From a virus, in IMG/VR virus record IMGVR_UViG_3300033146_005003, positions 1-49,040 of that record: a stretch of DNA of 49,040 nucleotides. One strand, 5' to 3'. The notes below the pieces were generated by a model. It saw only the letters and a list, made by a program, of their open reading frames with translations, was not told the origin of the DNA and made no database searches. Position 1 is the stretch's first letter; every line of letters starts with the position of its first letter. Below, one piece after another: positions 25,384 to 33,938 of this stretch. Made by a program: the position numbers and the translations under genes.

Positions 25384-25923
25384 TTAAAACGGCAAATCAT
25401 CGTCTGATACATCTATTACCGGTGCTTGCTGTACCTGAGAAGCTACGGGCGGTACTTGCTGTGCTTGAGGGGCTACGGGCGGTACTTGCTGTGCTTGAGG
25501 GGCTACGGGCGGTACTTGCTGTGCCTGAGAAGCTACGGGCGGTGCTTGCTGTACTTGAGGGGCTGCGCCGGCTATCTGTTCGGGTTTCGGCCCAACCATC
25601 TGTAATTCATTGGCAATAACTTCTGTCCTATATCTTTTCTGACCAGTATTTTTATCATCCCAACTACTAGTCTGAAGCCGGCCTTCAACATAAACCAAAC
25701 CACCCTTTTTAATATATTCGCCAACAAATTCTGCTGTTTTGCCAAACGCTTTAATACTGTGCCATTCGGTTTGTTGTTCCCACTCCCCCGCAGCATTTTT
25801 TTTGTTATGGTTGGTAGCAATTGTAATATCAGCAATTGCAGTGCCGCTCGGTGCGTATCGCATTTCCGGATCTTTACCAACTCTACCTAATAAAATAGTT
25901 TTGTTCACTGTTCCTCTTGACAT
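25384..25923 (-). CDS. ssb: Single-stranded DNA-binding protein
   Basis: 179 aa. The N-terminal OB fold is clear (MSRGTVNKTILLGRVGKDPEMRY, FGKTAEFVGEYIKKG, VYVEGRLQTSSW, GQKRYRTEVIANELQMVG). The C-terminus is the acidic tail DVSDDDLPF that binds partner proteins. Between them lie five near-identical 10-residue units of the AQQVPPVAPQ type, encoded by 30-bp DNA repeats. It binds ssDNA during replication. It has its own promoter at 25997-26025 and its own terminator. Confidence 0.95.
   Translation of the reverse strand: MSRGTVNKTILLGRVGKDPEMRYAPSGTAIADITIATNHNKKNAAGEWEQQTEWHSIKAFGKTAEFVGEYIKKGGLVYVEGRLQTSSWDDKNTGQKRYRTEVIANELQMVGPKPEQIAGAAPQVQQAPPVASQAQQVPPVAPQAQQVPPVAPQAQQVPPVASQVQQAPVIDVSDDDLPF
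25421..25570 (-). repeat. Five tandem 30-bp repeats in the ssb linker
   Basis: Units at 25421, 25451, 25481, 25511 and 25541 each encode a Gln/Pro/Val/Ala-rich decapeptide. Adjacent units differ at only a few bases, so unit number is likely to vary between related phages. Confidence 0.95.
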
Positions 25924-25996
25924 AATTACCTCTTTCTTTTTGTGTTTTACTATTCAGCTAAACCTTCAATTAATTGTTTTAAACTTTTTAACTATG

Positions 25997-26025
25997 AATA
26001 TAATATATTTAAACATATAAAGCAA
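25997..26025 (-). promoter_or_regulatory. Early sigma70-like promoter of ssb
   Basis: TTGCTT, 17 bp, TATATT on the minus strand, 74 bp before the SSB start. Same form as other early promoters in this window. Confidence 0.7.
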
Positions 26026-26026
26026 A

Positions 26027-27376
26027 TTAAAAAGCATCTGACTTATCCGCACTATTAACATATTCAGTTGAGTAAGCCAAATCAGCTAACTTCATTTGTC
26101 TTGGCATATGTGACACTCTTAACCTACCTGTTTCATTATTTCTGTATTTAGCAATAATTATTTCCATCGTTCCCGCTGTTTGAGAACCGTCCTCCCACGC
26201 AACCACACCATTCTTAGCTGGATTATATAAAAATAACACCATATCAGAATCTTGTTCAATAGCGCCGGATTCTCTTAAATGAGATAATGCAGGTCTAACA
26301 AGCTTACCAAAGTCTTTATCTATTTCACGGTTTAATTGAGCTAAATTAAATACAGGGATATCTAACTCCATAGCAACTGACTTTACAGCTTTAGACACTT
26401 TAGTTACTTCAACTTGACGAGAGTCAGCCCTGCCATGATAATCAATTAATTGTAAATAATCCACAAATAACGCTTGAACACCGTAAAGATCTTTCATTCT
26501 ACGAGCAGTTGCCTTTAACTGCATATCATTCATTTGGCCTATGCTTTCAATAAATATTGGCAGTTTTTCTATTTTATTCCAAGCTTTAACAAGTTGTTGC
26601 CATTCATAATCGGTTATTTCACCAGATTTAATTCTAATAAAACTTATATTCGTTATAAATGCAACAAGCCTTATATAAAGATCTTTAGCAGACATTTCGA
26701 GTGAAATAAAACCAACGGGCACACCCGCAATAGCATTATGTAAGGCAAACTGTAAAGCAATAGCCGTCTTGCCCGAACCGGGTCTACCAGCAATAGTAAT
26801 CATTTCACCACCACTAAATCCCGGACACAATTTATTAAAACTCTTAATATCGGTACTTGCTTTAAATGGTACAGCACCATTTTCTCTGATATTTTTAATC
26901 TCTTCCATTGCCAATATGCCGGCCTGCCTAACACTAACAAGTGTATCGTTAGCTATATGATGAGATGAAATATCAAGCAACTTACCTAAAACTAAGTCAA
27001 TAGCTTTTTTAGAATCAAGATTATTATCAACAGACTCACGTAAATCTTTAGATGACTGATCTAGTAGATTTGTTACAATCCTACTTAAATAAAGATCTTC
27101 AAGTAATTTATAATATTCATCTATATTACTAACAACATAATCACTTGACATAATCTTATCTATTAAAAAAGGATCTGATTTTGCTTTAACAGTTGTAATG
27201 TCAATAGGAAGATTTTGATGACGCATTGTTTTTAATAAAACAAAAACATCTTGATTTAAACTAGAATAAAACCACAATTTATGGATTTTAATATATTTAT
27301 CAAGAAGATTGGGCTCCGTTAAAAAACAAGCCAAAATAGATAATTCTAATTCATTGTTATTTTGAGCCAATACCAA
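26027..27376 (-). CDS. Replicative DNA helicase, DnaB type
   Basis: 449 aa. N-terminal helical domain (residues 1-115), then RecA-like ATPase: ITIAGRPGSGKTAIALQFA (Walker A), VGFISLEMSAKDLYIRL, VQALFVDYLQLI (Walker B) and LSHLRESGAIEQDSDMVLFLY. It unwinds DNA at the phage fork. Its start overlaps the upstream gene by 20 bp, suggesting translational coupling. Confidence 0.95.
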   Translation of the reverse strand: MVLAQNNNELELSILACFLTEPNLLDKYIKIHKLWFYSSLNQDVFVLLKTMRHQNLPIDITTVKAKSDPFLIDKIMSSDYVVSNIDEYYKLLEDLYLSRIVTNLLDQSSKDLRESVDNNLDSKKAIDLVLGKLLDISSHHIANDTLVSVRQAGILAMEEIKNIRENGAVPFKASTDIKSFNKLCPGFSGGEMITIAGRPGSGKTAIALQFALHNAIAGVPVGFISLEMSAKDLYIRLVAFITNISFIRIKSGEITDYEWQQLVKAWNKIEKLPIFIESIGQMNDMQLKATARRMKDLYGVQALFVDYLQLIDYHGRADSRQVEVTKVSKAVKSVAMELDIPVFNLAQLNREIDKDFGKLVRPALSHLRESGAIEQDSDMVLFLYNPAKNGVVAWEDGSQTAGTMEIIIAKYRNNETGRLRVSHMPRQMKLADLAYSTEYVNSADKSDAF

Positions 27377-27791
27377 TCCCCATTTTTTCTATCAGTTCAT
27401 TCTTTTTAGACTCATCTGGTATAGTTGTAGCATACAGTTTTCTTCTTTCGTCTGAACTAAGCATATACATGGGTATATCAGATACTCCATTAGCCTCTAA
27501 AATATCTCTTGTTACAATAACATAATTATCAACAAAATTAACAAAAAAATTTTCAGAACCGCGTAAAGCTGTTTCTATATAAGCAATATTAATTTTTTTA
27601 CCAGATTTTATTTTCCAAGCAAGTACCCTAGTTAAAACAAAATGTATGTATTCTGGGCTATATGTTTTAAGCCATTTGTTTAACATCGAAAAATAACCGG
27701 TATATGAATATGGATCTTGTAGTCTTTTTTTAGGCACACCACAAATATCTACAATTAAACCATTTATTACAGAAGCTTCACCTTTTTTCAT
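27357..27791 (-). CDS. Replication-associated protein, possible helicase loader
   Basis: 144 aa, overlapping the DnaB start. Sequence such as YSYTGYFSMLNKWLKTYSPEYIHFVLTRVLAWK is helical, without a P-loop. A small gene coupled to dnaB often encodes a loader or primosome component (DnaD-like), but no signature proves it. It is the first gene of the helicase unit behind the promoter at 27839-27867 only if read-through from 27874 is not used. Confidence 0.5.
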   Translation of the reverse strand: MKKGEASVINGLIVDICGVPKKRLQDPYSYTGYFSMLNKWLKTYSPEYIHFVLTRVLAWKIKSGKKINIAYIETALRGSENFFVNFVDNYVIVTRDILEANGVSDIPMYMLSSDERRKLYATTIPDESKKNELIEKMGIGIGSK

Positions 27792-27838
27792 TAAACCCCA
27801 ACCAATTAGAAATCGCTTAATACAATTAAGAATTGTTT

Positions 27839-27867
27839 AATATAATTACATTGTAAAAATAAAGCAA
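27839..27867 (-). promoter_or_regulatory. Early sigma70-like promoter before helicase unit
   Basis: TTGCTT, 17 bp, TATATT on the minus strand, just after the stop of the 27874 gene and 48 bp before the 27791 start. A CTTAAT-TGT-ATTAAG palindrome lies between promoter and gene. Confidence 0.7.
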
Positions 27868-27873
27868 ATATTA

Positions 27874-28080
27874 TTAATCAATTACTTGAACAATATTTTC
27901 AACTCTCCCCCAAAATTGAAAAGCCCATTCAGAATCAGGGATTAACTCTGCTATCTCTTTTCCAGACTCATACCATTCCCATCCCTCAATGGACGGCAAC
28001 ATATCCGCACCTATATAATCATGTGTTAAACACAAGGCTTTTAAAGCTCGCTCTAAAACAGATTTATACTCATCCGTCAT
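27874..28080 (-). CDS. Small acidic protein, unknown
   Basis: 68 aa, ATG at 28080 behind AGGAG. It begins MTDEYKSVLERALKALCLTHDYIGADMLPSIEGWEWYESG. Rich in Trp and Glu; family not recognised. Last gene of the SbcD/membrane protein unit. Confidence 0.6.
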   Translation of the reverse strand: MTDEYKSVLERALKALCLTHDYIGADMLPSIEGWEWYESGKEIAELIPDSEWAFQFWGRVENIVQVID

Positions 28081-28088
28081 CACAACTC

Positions 28089-28547
28089 CTATTTAACAAG
28101 ATAAAAAATTCCACCAGTAAATAATGCACCAGCACTAAACCAAACATATTTATGCCAATTGGGTTCAGGTTTATTATAATTAATCATAGTATTAATATAA
28201 TTTTCTTTCATTTTATATGACATAACAACACTATCTGTAACAGATTTACCATAACAAGACAAAGATAATGAAAATTCTTTTGGCTCATAATTAAAATCCG
28301 TCTTAACCACTATATTACCAGTCGAAACATATATTGTATCATGAGTATTTAATGTATCATATTTTGTATATGTTATTATTTTAGGATATGGTTTAGATAT
28401 ATAAATAGTATCACTATAAACAGGATATAGTTTTATATCGGAAACAACATCTGTATTTATATTATTTGCATTATTATTATTGTTTATATATAACGCAAAT
28501 AACAACCCCATTAAAAAACCTATTACCACAATCAATACATATTTCAT
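28089..28547 (-). CDS. Membrane protein with N- and C-terminal anchors
   Basis: 152 aa. Residues 2-20 (KYVLIVVIGFLMGLLFALYI) form a signal-anchor, the middle is a periplasm-like Tyr/Thr/Asp-rich region (SDTIYISKPYPKIITYTKYDTLNTHDTIYV), and the C-terminus has a second helix (WFSAGALFTGGIFYLV). No lipobox is seen. A spanin-like or envelope role is possible; unknown. Confidence 0.55.
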   Translation of the reverse strand: MKYVLIVVIGFLMGLLFALYINNNNNANNINTDVVSDIKLYPVYSDTIYISKPYPKIITYTKYDTLNTHDTIYVSTGNIVVKTDFNYEPKEFSLSLSCYGKSVTDSVVMSYKMKENYINTMINYNKPEPNWHKYVWFSAGALFTGGIFYLVK

Positions 28548-28580
28548 CACATTACCAGCTTTTCCTTATTCATATTATAT

Positions 28581-29723
28581 CTACAATCTATTATCAGCTA
28601 CAATAGCTTCTAATATCTCCGCTTTCTTTATAATATCTTCATTTATTTCAATGTCAACAACATTTAACCATTCCCTGATTTTTTCAGATATAGTATTTAA
28701 ATTAGCTATTGTCTCAGATCTTACATTAGTCTTAGGTATTGTTTTTAACTTAACCAAAACAGAGCCATCATTATCGTCAGAAATCTTACTAAGTTTTTTC
28801 TTATTAAACATAGCTGTCATGCCCTCTGGAATATCTGCAACTATTTTAATATCAGTATTCTCTGGCATTTCAAATGGTAGCTCCCCTGAACTAATATAAG
28901 ACTTCGTTTGTTCTACATCTAATTTAAACTCAACCATTTTTTTAGCCGGCGTATTAACTAATTCTATTTCTGTATTATCGTCGTTAATAGTCCAAACAAC
29001 AAAACCAACACTATTGGTTTTTTCCGAATAACTTGTCCGATAATGAGGCGCTGAATATCTTATATTTGTTCCAGAAAAAATAACTTGCTCTCTTTTATGG
29101 ATATGACCTAACATAACCGCAGAAAACTCAGGAACATTGAGATCGTTAACATCAAGCATAACTTCATTACTCACTATCTTCTCATTATTAGCAAATTCTG
29201 CACCATACACAGAAATATGCCCAACAACTATTTTTTTATAAATAGTTTCAAATCTTTTAAATTCCTTTATCTTAGATTTATAATAATCACTAGCGTCATC
29301 AAATATGCCGGAAACACCCTGCCCTAAACCATTAAATATCATGGGATTGATATATGGTAACATTAACACAGATACCCTATCTCCGCTTTTATCAGATATC
29401 TCATGTATATCAACATCATTAAATACTTTTATTTGATATTTAATTCCCGACAAAGAATCAAAAGCAGACAACGAGCCTTTAGGATCATGGTTTCCGCGTA
29501 TTAAATAAACCGGGGCTATTCCAGACAACTCACCAACTAATCTAATGGCTTGTTTATATTCTTCTGAATTTATCATAGTATTAACATCAAATAGATCACC
29601 AGCACCAATAATCATATCAATGTCATTAGTTTTAGCATAATCAATCATCCATTCAAAATTTCTGACACACTCATTAAGGCGCTTAGAAGAAAAATGGGAA
29701 TCCGCAAAATGTAATATTTTCAT
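28581..29723 (-). CDS. SbcD/Mre11-type DNA exonuclease subunit
   Basis: 380 aa. Calcineurin-like phosphoesterase motifs in order: HFADSHF, MIIGAGDLFD, YLIRGNHDP, VVGHISV, MLGHIHKRE. The C-terminal region beyond residue 260 is the capping domain. These proteins work with an SbcC/Rad50 ATPase (T4 gp46/gp47 pair), but no SbcC gene is seen in this window. Probable role in recombination-dependent replication or host DNA degradation. Confidence 0.88.
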   Translation of the reverse strand: MKILHFADSHFSSKRLNECVRNFEWMIDYAKTNDIDMIIGAGDLFDVNTMINSEEYKQAIRLVGELSGIAPVYLIRGNHDPKGSLSAFDSLSGIKYQIKVFNDVDIHEISDKSGDRVSVLMLPYINPMIFNGLGQGVSGIFDDASDYYKSKIKEFKRFETIYKKIVVGHISVYGAEFANNEKIVSNEVMLDVNDLNVPEFSAVMLGHIHKREQVIFSGTNIRYSAPHYRTSYSEKTNSVGFVVWTINDDNTEIELVNTPAKKMVEFKLDVEQTKSYISSGELPFEMPENTDIKIVADIPEGMTAMFNKKKLSKISDDNDGSVLVKLKTIPKTNVRSETIANLNTISEKIREWLNVVDIEINEDIIKKAEILEAIVADNRL

Positions 29724-29992
29724 TCAAATAAATCCTTTTGTTGTAATTTATTATCAAGGAGCCTGAGAACAAATCTTAGACTCGGAATAAAAGAGTGTTT
29801 AACAATCACCTCTTTAACATTATGACGATATTTTAACTTGCCGTTTTTAAATTTTAAAAAATTACCACTATTAAACATTCCGAATTCTACTAATTTATCT
29901 CTAACGAATAAAAGATTGGCTTTAGCTTGAGGAGAATTAGGATATCTATGCTCTAATACAATAAACTCAGAATCATAACTAATACTTATCAT
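29720..29992 (-). CDS. Small protein upstream of SbcD, unknown
   Basis: 90 aa, ATGA overlaps on both sides. It contains EFIVLEHRYPNSPQAKANLLFVRDKLVEFGMF and a basic C-terminal half. Not recognised. Tight coupling to the SbcD-like gene suggests a shared process. Confidence 0.6.
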   Translation of the reverse strand: MISISYDSEFIVLEHRYPNSPQAKANLLFVRDKLVEFGMFNSGNFLKFKNGKLKYRHNVKEVIVKHSFIPSLRFVLRLLDNKLQQKDLFE

Positions 29993-30144
29993 AATTCAGG
30001 CACGGTTTTATTTTTACTGTAATAATTTTTCAACATTCTATATATATTATAAGGCTTAGATTGATCAGGATTAAAAAAATTAACTAACTCATTTCTATGT
30101 TTTAATGCAAATTTAAACAGATACTTATTTCTTTTACCACTCAT
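29989..30144 (-). CDS. Small basic protein (51 aa)
   Basis: Start ATG at 30144 with GGAG upstream, stop TGA overlapping the next ATG. It begins MSGKRNKYLFKFALKHRNELV and ends SKNKTVPEL; rich in Lys, Asn and Tyr. It is first in the operon that continues with the SbcD-like gene. Unknown function. Confidence 0.6.
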   Translation of the reverse strand: MSGKRNKYLFKFALKHRNELVNFFNPDQSKPYNIYRMLKNYYSKNKTVPEL

Positions 30145-30200
30145 ATTATCTCCAACTTTTTTTGTTATGTAATATTTTATCGATTTTCCTCACAACTATA

Positions 30201-30379
30201 AAACCAAGTCAATAAAAATCAGTTCAAGCATTCTGCCCAATAAGAAATATTACGAGATTTTTTCAAATAGAACCAATACTCAATCTATATTTTTTATGCT
30301 AACCGATTATTTGTGTTATAAAATCAAAAAAGACATATAGCCTTTGTTTTAACACAAACTGTCGTTATTGACTTGGTTT
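30201..30379. other. Non-coding element bounded by a perfect 15-bp inverted repeat
   Basis: AAACCAAGTCAATAA at 30201-30215 is the exact reverse complement of 30365-30379. Inside, a second imperfect inverted repeat (TTTGTGTTATAAAA and TTTTAACACAAA around 30312-30358) forms an inner hairpin. The 230-bp gap between genes holds no plausible ORF. It could be a structured RNA, a long-range terminator or a MITE-like insert. Confidence 0.7.
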
Positions 30380-30833
30380 AAAAGTCAATCATATTAAGTA
30401 ATTGCCAATATTTATAATACATAGCCTTGTCAAGGTTTTTAAGTTTCTCAGGAGATACATGGTTGTTATGAAGCTTAGGCGCTTTCTTTTCTTCATTAAA
30501 CAAAAACTCTTGGCCTGACTTTCTATAGACAATAAGCCCAGCATATTCAGGTATCTCCCTTAATGATAATATACCGTAGGGGGCAACATAATAAAACCTT
30601 GAAGCCGTCCCTTTTCCAGAGGCTAGCCTCTTATGTTTTTTTATTTTAGTAAAATCAGCTTTAAAATCACTATAATTTGCTTTTAACTCGTATTCTATTA
30701 AAAATTCAGATCGAGTTACAGCAAGAAGATCACATTCCCAATCAAAAGCATATATATTGGGATACGCCCGCATCCAACCAGTACCATATCTTTTTTGTAA
30801 TTCTATCTGAACCTTCGCCTCATGTACATTCAT
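30378..30833 (-). CDS. MmcB-like PD-(D/E)XK nuclease family protein
   Basis: 151 aa. The core WECDLLAVTRSEFLIEYELKANYSDFKADF carries the D...ExK arrangement of restriction-endonuclease-fold proteins, followed by KHKRLASG...RFYYVAPYGIL and IPEYAGLIVYR. It resembles the MmcB family of putative DNA repair nucleases. A homologue sits in the integron array at 40579-41061, sharing the ECDL...E-E-K core and the IPE-AGL block. The stop lies inside the 15-bp inverted repeat. Confidence 0.7.
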   Translation of the reverse strand: MNVHEAKVQIELQKRYGTGWMRAYPNIYAFDWECDLLAVTRSEFLIEYELKANYSDFKADFTKIKKHKRLASGKGTASRFYYVAPYGILSLREIPEYAGLIVYRKSGQEFLFNEEKKAPKLHNNHVSPEKLKNLDKAMYYKYWQLLNMIDF

Positions 30834-31294
30834 TAATATTCACTATCCGCTCTTTTATGATTAATGCCGTTCTTTTTCATATATCCATGATATAAATCAG
30901 ATGCTGTATAACCAGCTTTTAATAAGGCTGAAATAAAAAAATGTAAAGCATCAACCATCTCTTCTAAAAACAAATCAAGACTCTCTTTCTCAGAAACCTT
31001 CCACCACTTAGACTTAATATGAGCCTTTGCTTCAAATATCTCATCAACTAATTGAAATAAAATATCTTTTATTTCAGGAATAAAGCTTGTTTTATCAGAA
31101 CTAAGAATGTGTTTATCAAGCTGTTCTTGCTGACGAAATATTTCAGTCAAATAATCTGTTTTCGTTAAATGAATTTGAAATAATGCTTTTAACTTAAGAA
31201 ATTGTACATTATTTAAATTATCAACAAAATCTTCAAACCCCGGTAAATCAAAAAATTCAGAACTAATATTCAGATCTACATATTTATCTTCCAT
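30833..31294 (-). CDS. Dimeric dUTPase (all-alpha NTP pyrophosphatase)
   Basis: 153 aa from ATG at 31294 (AGAGG upstream). The active-site series of the dimeric dUTPase family is visible: EAKAHIKSKWWK, FLEEMVDALHFFISALLKAGYTASDLYHGYMKKNGINHKR. It hydrolyses dUTP (and dUDP) to dUMP, keeping uracil out of DNA. Overlaps the nuclease gene by a base or more. Confidence 0.85.
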   Translation of the reverse strand: MEDKYVDLNISSEFFDLPGFEDFVDNLNNVQFLKLKALFQIHLTKTDYLTEIFRQQEQLDKHILSSDKTSFIPEIKDILFQLVDEIFEAKAHIKSKWWKVSEKESLDLFLEEMVDALHFFISALLKAGYTASDLYHGYMKKNGINHKRADSEY

Positions 31295-31303
31295 TAACAC
31301 CTC

Positions 31304-31516
31304 TTATATTTTAGAATAAATAATCAACTCATTATTGTCTTTATCATAATTAATATCAATATCACCTATTTCCGCTGTCTTCCATTCAGATAAAACAGAA
31401 ATAATGTCAAACATAGAAACATTTACAAAAAAACTAATAGCGCCAATAACTATCTCCGCTTTAATAACCTCTGCTTTATATATATATTTTAAAAATTTAT
31501 CTTTATCCACAAACAT
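31304..31516 (-). CDS. Small protein, unknown
   Basis: 70 aa, MFVDKDKFLKYIYKAEVIKAEIVIGAISFFVNVSMFDIISVLSEW. It mixes charged and hydrophobic segments, and no clear membrane helix or motif is visible. Between dUTPase and a putative membrane protein in the same leftward unit. Confidence 0.5.
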   Translation of the reverse strand: MFVDKDKFLKYIYKAEVIKAEIVIGAISFFVNVSMFDIISVLSEWKTAEIGDIDINYDKDNNELIIYSKI

Positions 31517-31525
31517 AACAAACTC

Positions 31526-31783
31526 CTAATACATGGTTTCTAATTTGTCAAATCTAATACTAATTGTTTTTCTAAAAAATTTAAATCTACTTAAAATAAC
31601 CACATCTATATAATCTGTAATAGCATATGTTGTTGTCGGTATATAAATAACAAAAGAAAGGAAGGGTAATATCCGATATCTAAAAACCCTTCTGTGTTTT
31701 AGTTTCTCATCAAGTGATAGCTTGTTGTGTTCTTGCTGTGATAAAGTTTTATTATTTTCATCGCTTGGATTATAATATCTCAT
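31526..31783 (-). CDS. Small protein with one hydrophobic segment, unknown
   Basis: 85 aa. The N-terminal 35 residues are polar (NPSDENNKTLSQQEHNKLSLDEKLKHRR), then ILPFLSFVIYIPTTTYAI is a possible membrane segment, then a basic tail. First gene behind the promoter at 31810-31838. Unknown function. Confidence 0.55.
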   Translation of the reverse strand: MRYYNPSDENNKTLSQQEHNKLSLDEKLKHRRVFRYRILPFLSFVIYIPTTTYAITDYIDVVILSRFKFFRKTISIRFDKLETMY

Positions 31784-31809
31784 ACTAACCTCAATTAAAT
31801 AATTGAGAC

Positions 31810-31838
31810 AACATACTAAAATTATTATAAAAAGTCAA
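31810..31838 (-). promoter_or_regulatory. Early sigma70-like promoter before dUTPase unit
   Basis: TTGACT, 17 bp, TATGTT on the minus strand, 27 bp before the 31783 start. Confidence 0.65.
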
Positions 31839-31844
31839 CAATAA

Positions 31845-32096
31845 TCAACGCTTATTCTTTATAATATCATCGATCTTCTGTTCTATTAAAAGCATTAATG
31901 TTGTTGATACATCTGCATAAAATCTTGCAGTTCCAAATTTTAGTTTGATCTGAGCAAAGCTAAACCCCTGCATTCTTATAAGATCTTCAAAAATCTCGTC
32001 TAAAAATTTAGTAACTTCAGGAATGTCTATATCAAGACCATAAAACCTATCTTCAAGAAAATCTTCGTATTTTAAATTAAATTCAATTGCCGTCAT
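31845..32096 (-). CDS. Small protein, unknown
   Basis: 83 aa with GGAGG before its start. MTAIEFNLKYEDFLEDRFYGLDIDIPEVTKFLDEIFEDLI: acidic and helical; no motif recognised. Last gene of its unit before the promoter at 31810. Confidence 0.6.
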   Translation of the reverse strand: MTAIEFNLKYEDFLEDRFYGLDIDIPEVTKFLDEIFEDLIRMQGFSFAQIKLKFGTARFYADVSTTLMLLIEQKIDDIIKNKR

Positions 32097-32098
32097 AA

Positions 32099-32299
32099 TT
32101 AAACCTCCCCAGCTTTATCAAGATCTTGTAATAACCTATCAAAATGATCATTAAAACCAAACTGAGTAATAGCAAAGCTAATTATCTCATCCATAGCATC
32201 TATTGAGTCAATAACAGCTCTAATCTTATCTTTTTCGTCATTAGGGATCGTATCATAATAAAGTAAGCCATCTAAACAATCAATTAATTCTGATTTCAT
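32099..32299 (-). CDS. Small acidic protein, unknown
   Basis: 66 aa from MKSELIDCLDGLLYYDT. An upstream in-frame start exists, but this ATG has GGAGGG in front. Acidic, helical; overlaps the nucleotidyltransferase stop region. Confidence 0.55.
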   Translation of the reverse strand: MKSELIDCLDGLLYYDTIPNDEKDKIRAVIDSIDAMDEIISFAITQFGFNDHFDRLLQDLDKAGEV

Positions 32300-32300
32300 A

Positions 32301-33299
32301 TTATAAAACCCTCCCACTTACAACAACTTCCCGTAGTACAAACACACTAAATTCTTCAGCAAATTTATAATCAGGACGATCTGGAAGCCGGCTGTTATCT
32401 TTAGCAGATTCAATTTCTTTGAACAATTTTTGTGAGTATGTATTCACTTTTTCTAAATTCCAAAGCCCATTTTTAATATCAATTAACATCTGAGAATCAT
32501 TTACTCTGTTTACATTAAGCTCTGATGTTTTCATAAGCTCTATTCCCATTACAAGCAATCTTATTAAATGTGAAGCATGTTTTGTATCATAATCAAACCT
32601 ATCAATAACAGGCTTACGCTTACTGCTATAATACTTAGAATTAAGCCCTTTAGTCATTTTCTGAGATTGTGCATGTGCATATCCTACAAATGCTTTATAA
32701 GCAAGCTTACTAAGGAATTTGTCACGGTTTTGAATCAAAATATCTGATATACTAGTTTTTTTGATATAGTGTTCTGGATCAAGCCATAACAACGACATAA
32801 TATTAGGATTAGAATTTAATAGTAATTGCAAGTATTTTTTAAACTCATAAAATACTATATCAAGATCATCTTTAATAATAGTTAGTGTATTTTTGTTACC
32901 AAGAGTACGTGTCCATAGATAATGGTTTGCAGGGGGAATAATAATTCCTATTATGTCTCTATCAGAAAGATCTGAATTTGTACCATAAACAATACTTCCA
33001 TTCCAACCCAACAATACAGCACGGTCAAATAAATCAAATTTATTATAATCGGACAACGCTTTATTAAAACCAGATATATCTATTCCGGGTGCTGGAGGTT
33101 TAATAACCTCAAGTAAATAACTTGGTATTCCATCTATACCATCACCACGATCAATATCAATCCAATAACCATGCTCATTTACTGTTTCTCTATTTGGTGT
33201 TGCGTCAACAACTTTACCTAAACTTCTCTTGTCATCTTGATACACAATAACATAATCACCGTTATTAATCTCAACATCTTTTCTATCAAGTGCCTTCAT
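32301..33299 (-). CDS. Phage nucleotidyltransferase (YcgL/COG3541-like)
   Basis: 332 aa. After about 90 residues with a possible SH3-like N-terminal part, the catalytic motif reads LLGWNGSIVYGTNSDLSDRDIIGIIIPP: GS-x-x-YGT...SDxD is typical of the predicted nucleotidyltransferases found in many large phages. A further block AYKAFVGYAHAQSQKM...KHASHLIRLLVMGIELM matches the helical C-terminal part of that family. Substrate unknown; it may modify RNA, nucleotides or proteins. Confidence 0.75.
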   Translation of the reverse strand: MKALDRKDVEINNGDYVIVYQDDKRSLGKVVDATPNRETVNEHGYWIDIDRGDGIDGIPSYLLEVIKPPAPGIDISGFNKALSDYNKFDLFDRAVLLGWNGSIVYGTNSDLSDRDIIGIIIPPANHYLWTRTLGNKNTLTIIKDDLDIVFYEFKKYLQLLLNSNPNIMSLLWLDPEHYIKKTSISDILIQNRDKFLSKLAYKAFVGYAHAQSQKMTKGLNSKYYSSKRKPVIDRFDYDTKHASHLIRLLVMGIELMKTSELNVNRVNDSQMLIDIKNGLWNLEKVNTYSQKLFKEIESAKDNSRLPDRPDYKFAEEFSVFVLREVVVSGRVL

Positions 33300-33498
33300 T
33301 AGATATCCCTTTAATTTCGATTATAACCTTATCATATTTTTCATATAAATCAGCCATAGAATAATTACTACCTTGACTTGAAGCACCTCTTAGATTCCAA
33401 TATAAAGCGGTTATCTTATTATTTAATGACTCAAGATCGTAATCCCAAGCAACTATTCTAGGTGGGTTTGTTTTTGAGATCAAAGCAAATTTTTTCAT
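33286..33498 (-). CDS. Small protein, unknown
   Basis: 70 aa, MKKFALISKTNPPRIVAWDYDLESLNNKITALYW. Alpha/beta pattern, 14-bp overlap with the nucleotidyltransferase start. Unknown. Confidence 0.55.
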   Translation of the reverse strand: MKKFALISKTNPPRIVAWDYDLESLNNKITALYWNLRGASSQGSNYSMADLYEKYDKVIIEIKGISNEGT

Positions 33499-33500
33499 AG

Positions 33501-33722
33501 TTAATCTACATCATAAAATATTTTAGTAGTAGATGTAGGCACAGCTATTTCACCTTTTATTATCATAATATTATCACCCCAAAAACTAATCTCCTTCTCT
33601 AATATTTCTTTATAAAAATCTACATCTCCATAATATTTCTCTTCAAGTTTTTTGATTAATTCTTCTTTAGTTAAAGACTCAATATCTGCACTTCCCTGAC
33701 TCCCAACAATAACAAAATACAT
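33501..33722 (-). CDS. Small protein, unknown
   Basis: 73 aa, MYFVIVGSQGSADIESLTKEELIKKLEEKYYGDVDFYKEI, with AGGAG upstream. Short alpha/beta protein, not recognised. Confidence 0.6.
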   Translation of the reverse strand: MYFVIVGSQGSADIESLTKEELIKKLEEKYYGDVDFYKEILEKEISFWGDNIMIIKGEIAVPTSTTKIFYDVD

Positions 33723-33731
33723 TTAATGCTC

Positions 33732-33938
33732 CTAAATTTCAGTTGAAACAAATACACGGTTTAAAACACGCTCTGGTTTGAAGCCAAATCTTTGGATATA
33801 ATCAATGTCTAAATTTACAGATGTAATAAAAACACCAGTTTTTTCTGTGAAACCAGTAATTAGTTTTAAAATATCTCGCTCTAATTCAAGTTTTAATTCC
33901 GATGCTTCTTGTATAGTAACTTTAACTTGTTCTAACAT
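33732..33938 (-). CDS. Small protein, unknown
   Basis: 68 aa from MLEQVKVTIQEASELKLELERDILKLI. AGGAGG 4 bp before this ATG decides the start; the longer frame runs back into the inverted-repeat element. Helix then beta pattern (TGVFITSVNLDIDYIQRFG). Unknown. Confidence 0.6.
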   Translation of the reverse strand: MLEQVKVTIQEASELKLELERDILKLITGFTEKTGVFITSVNLDIDYIQRFGFKPERVLNRVFVSTEI

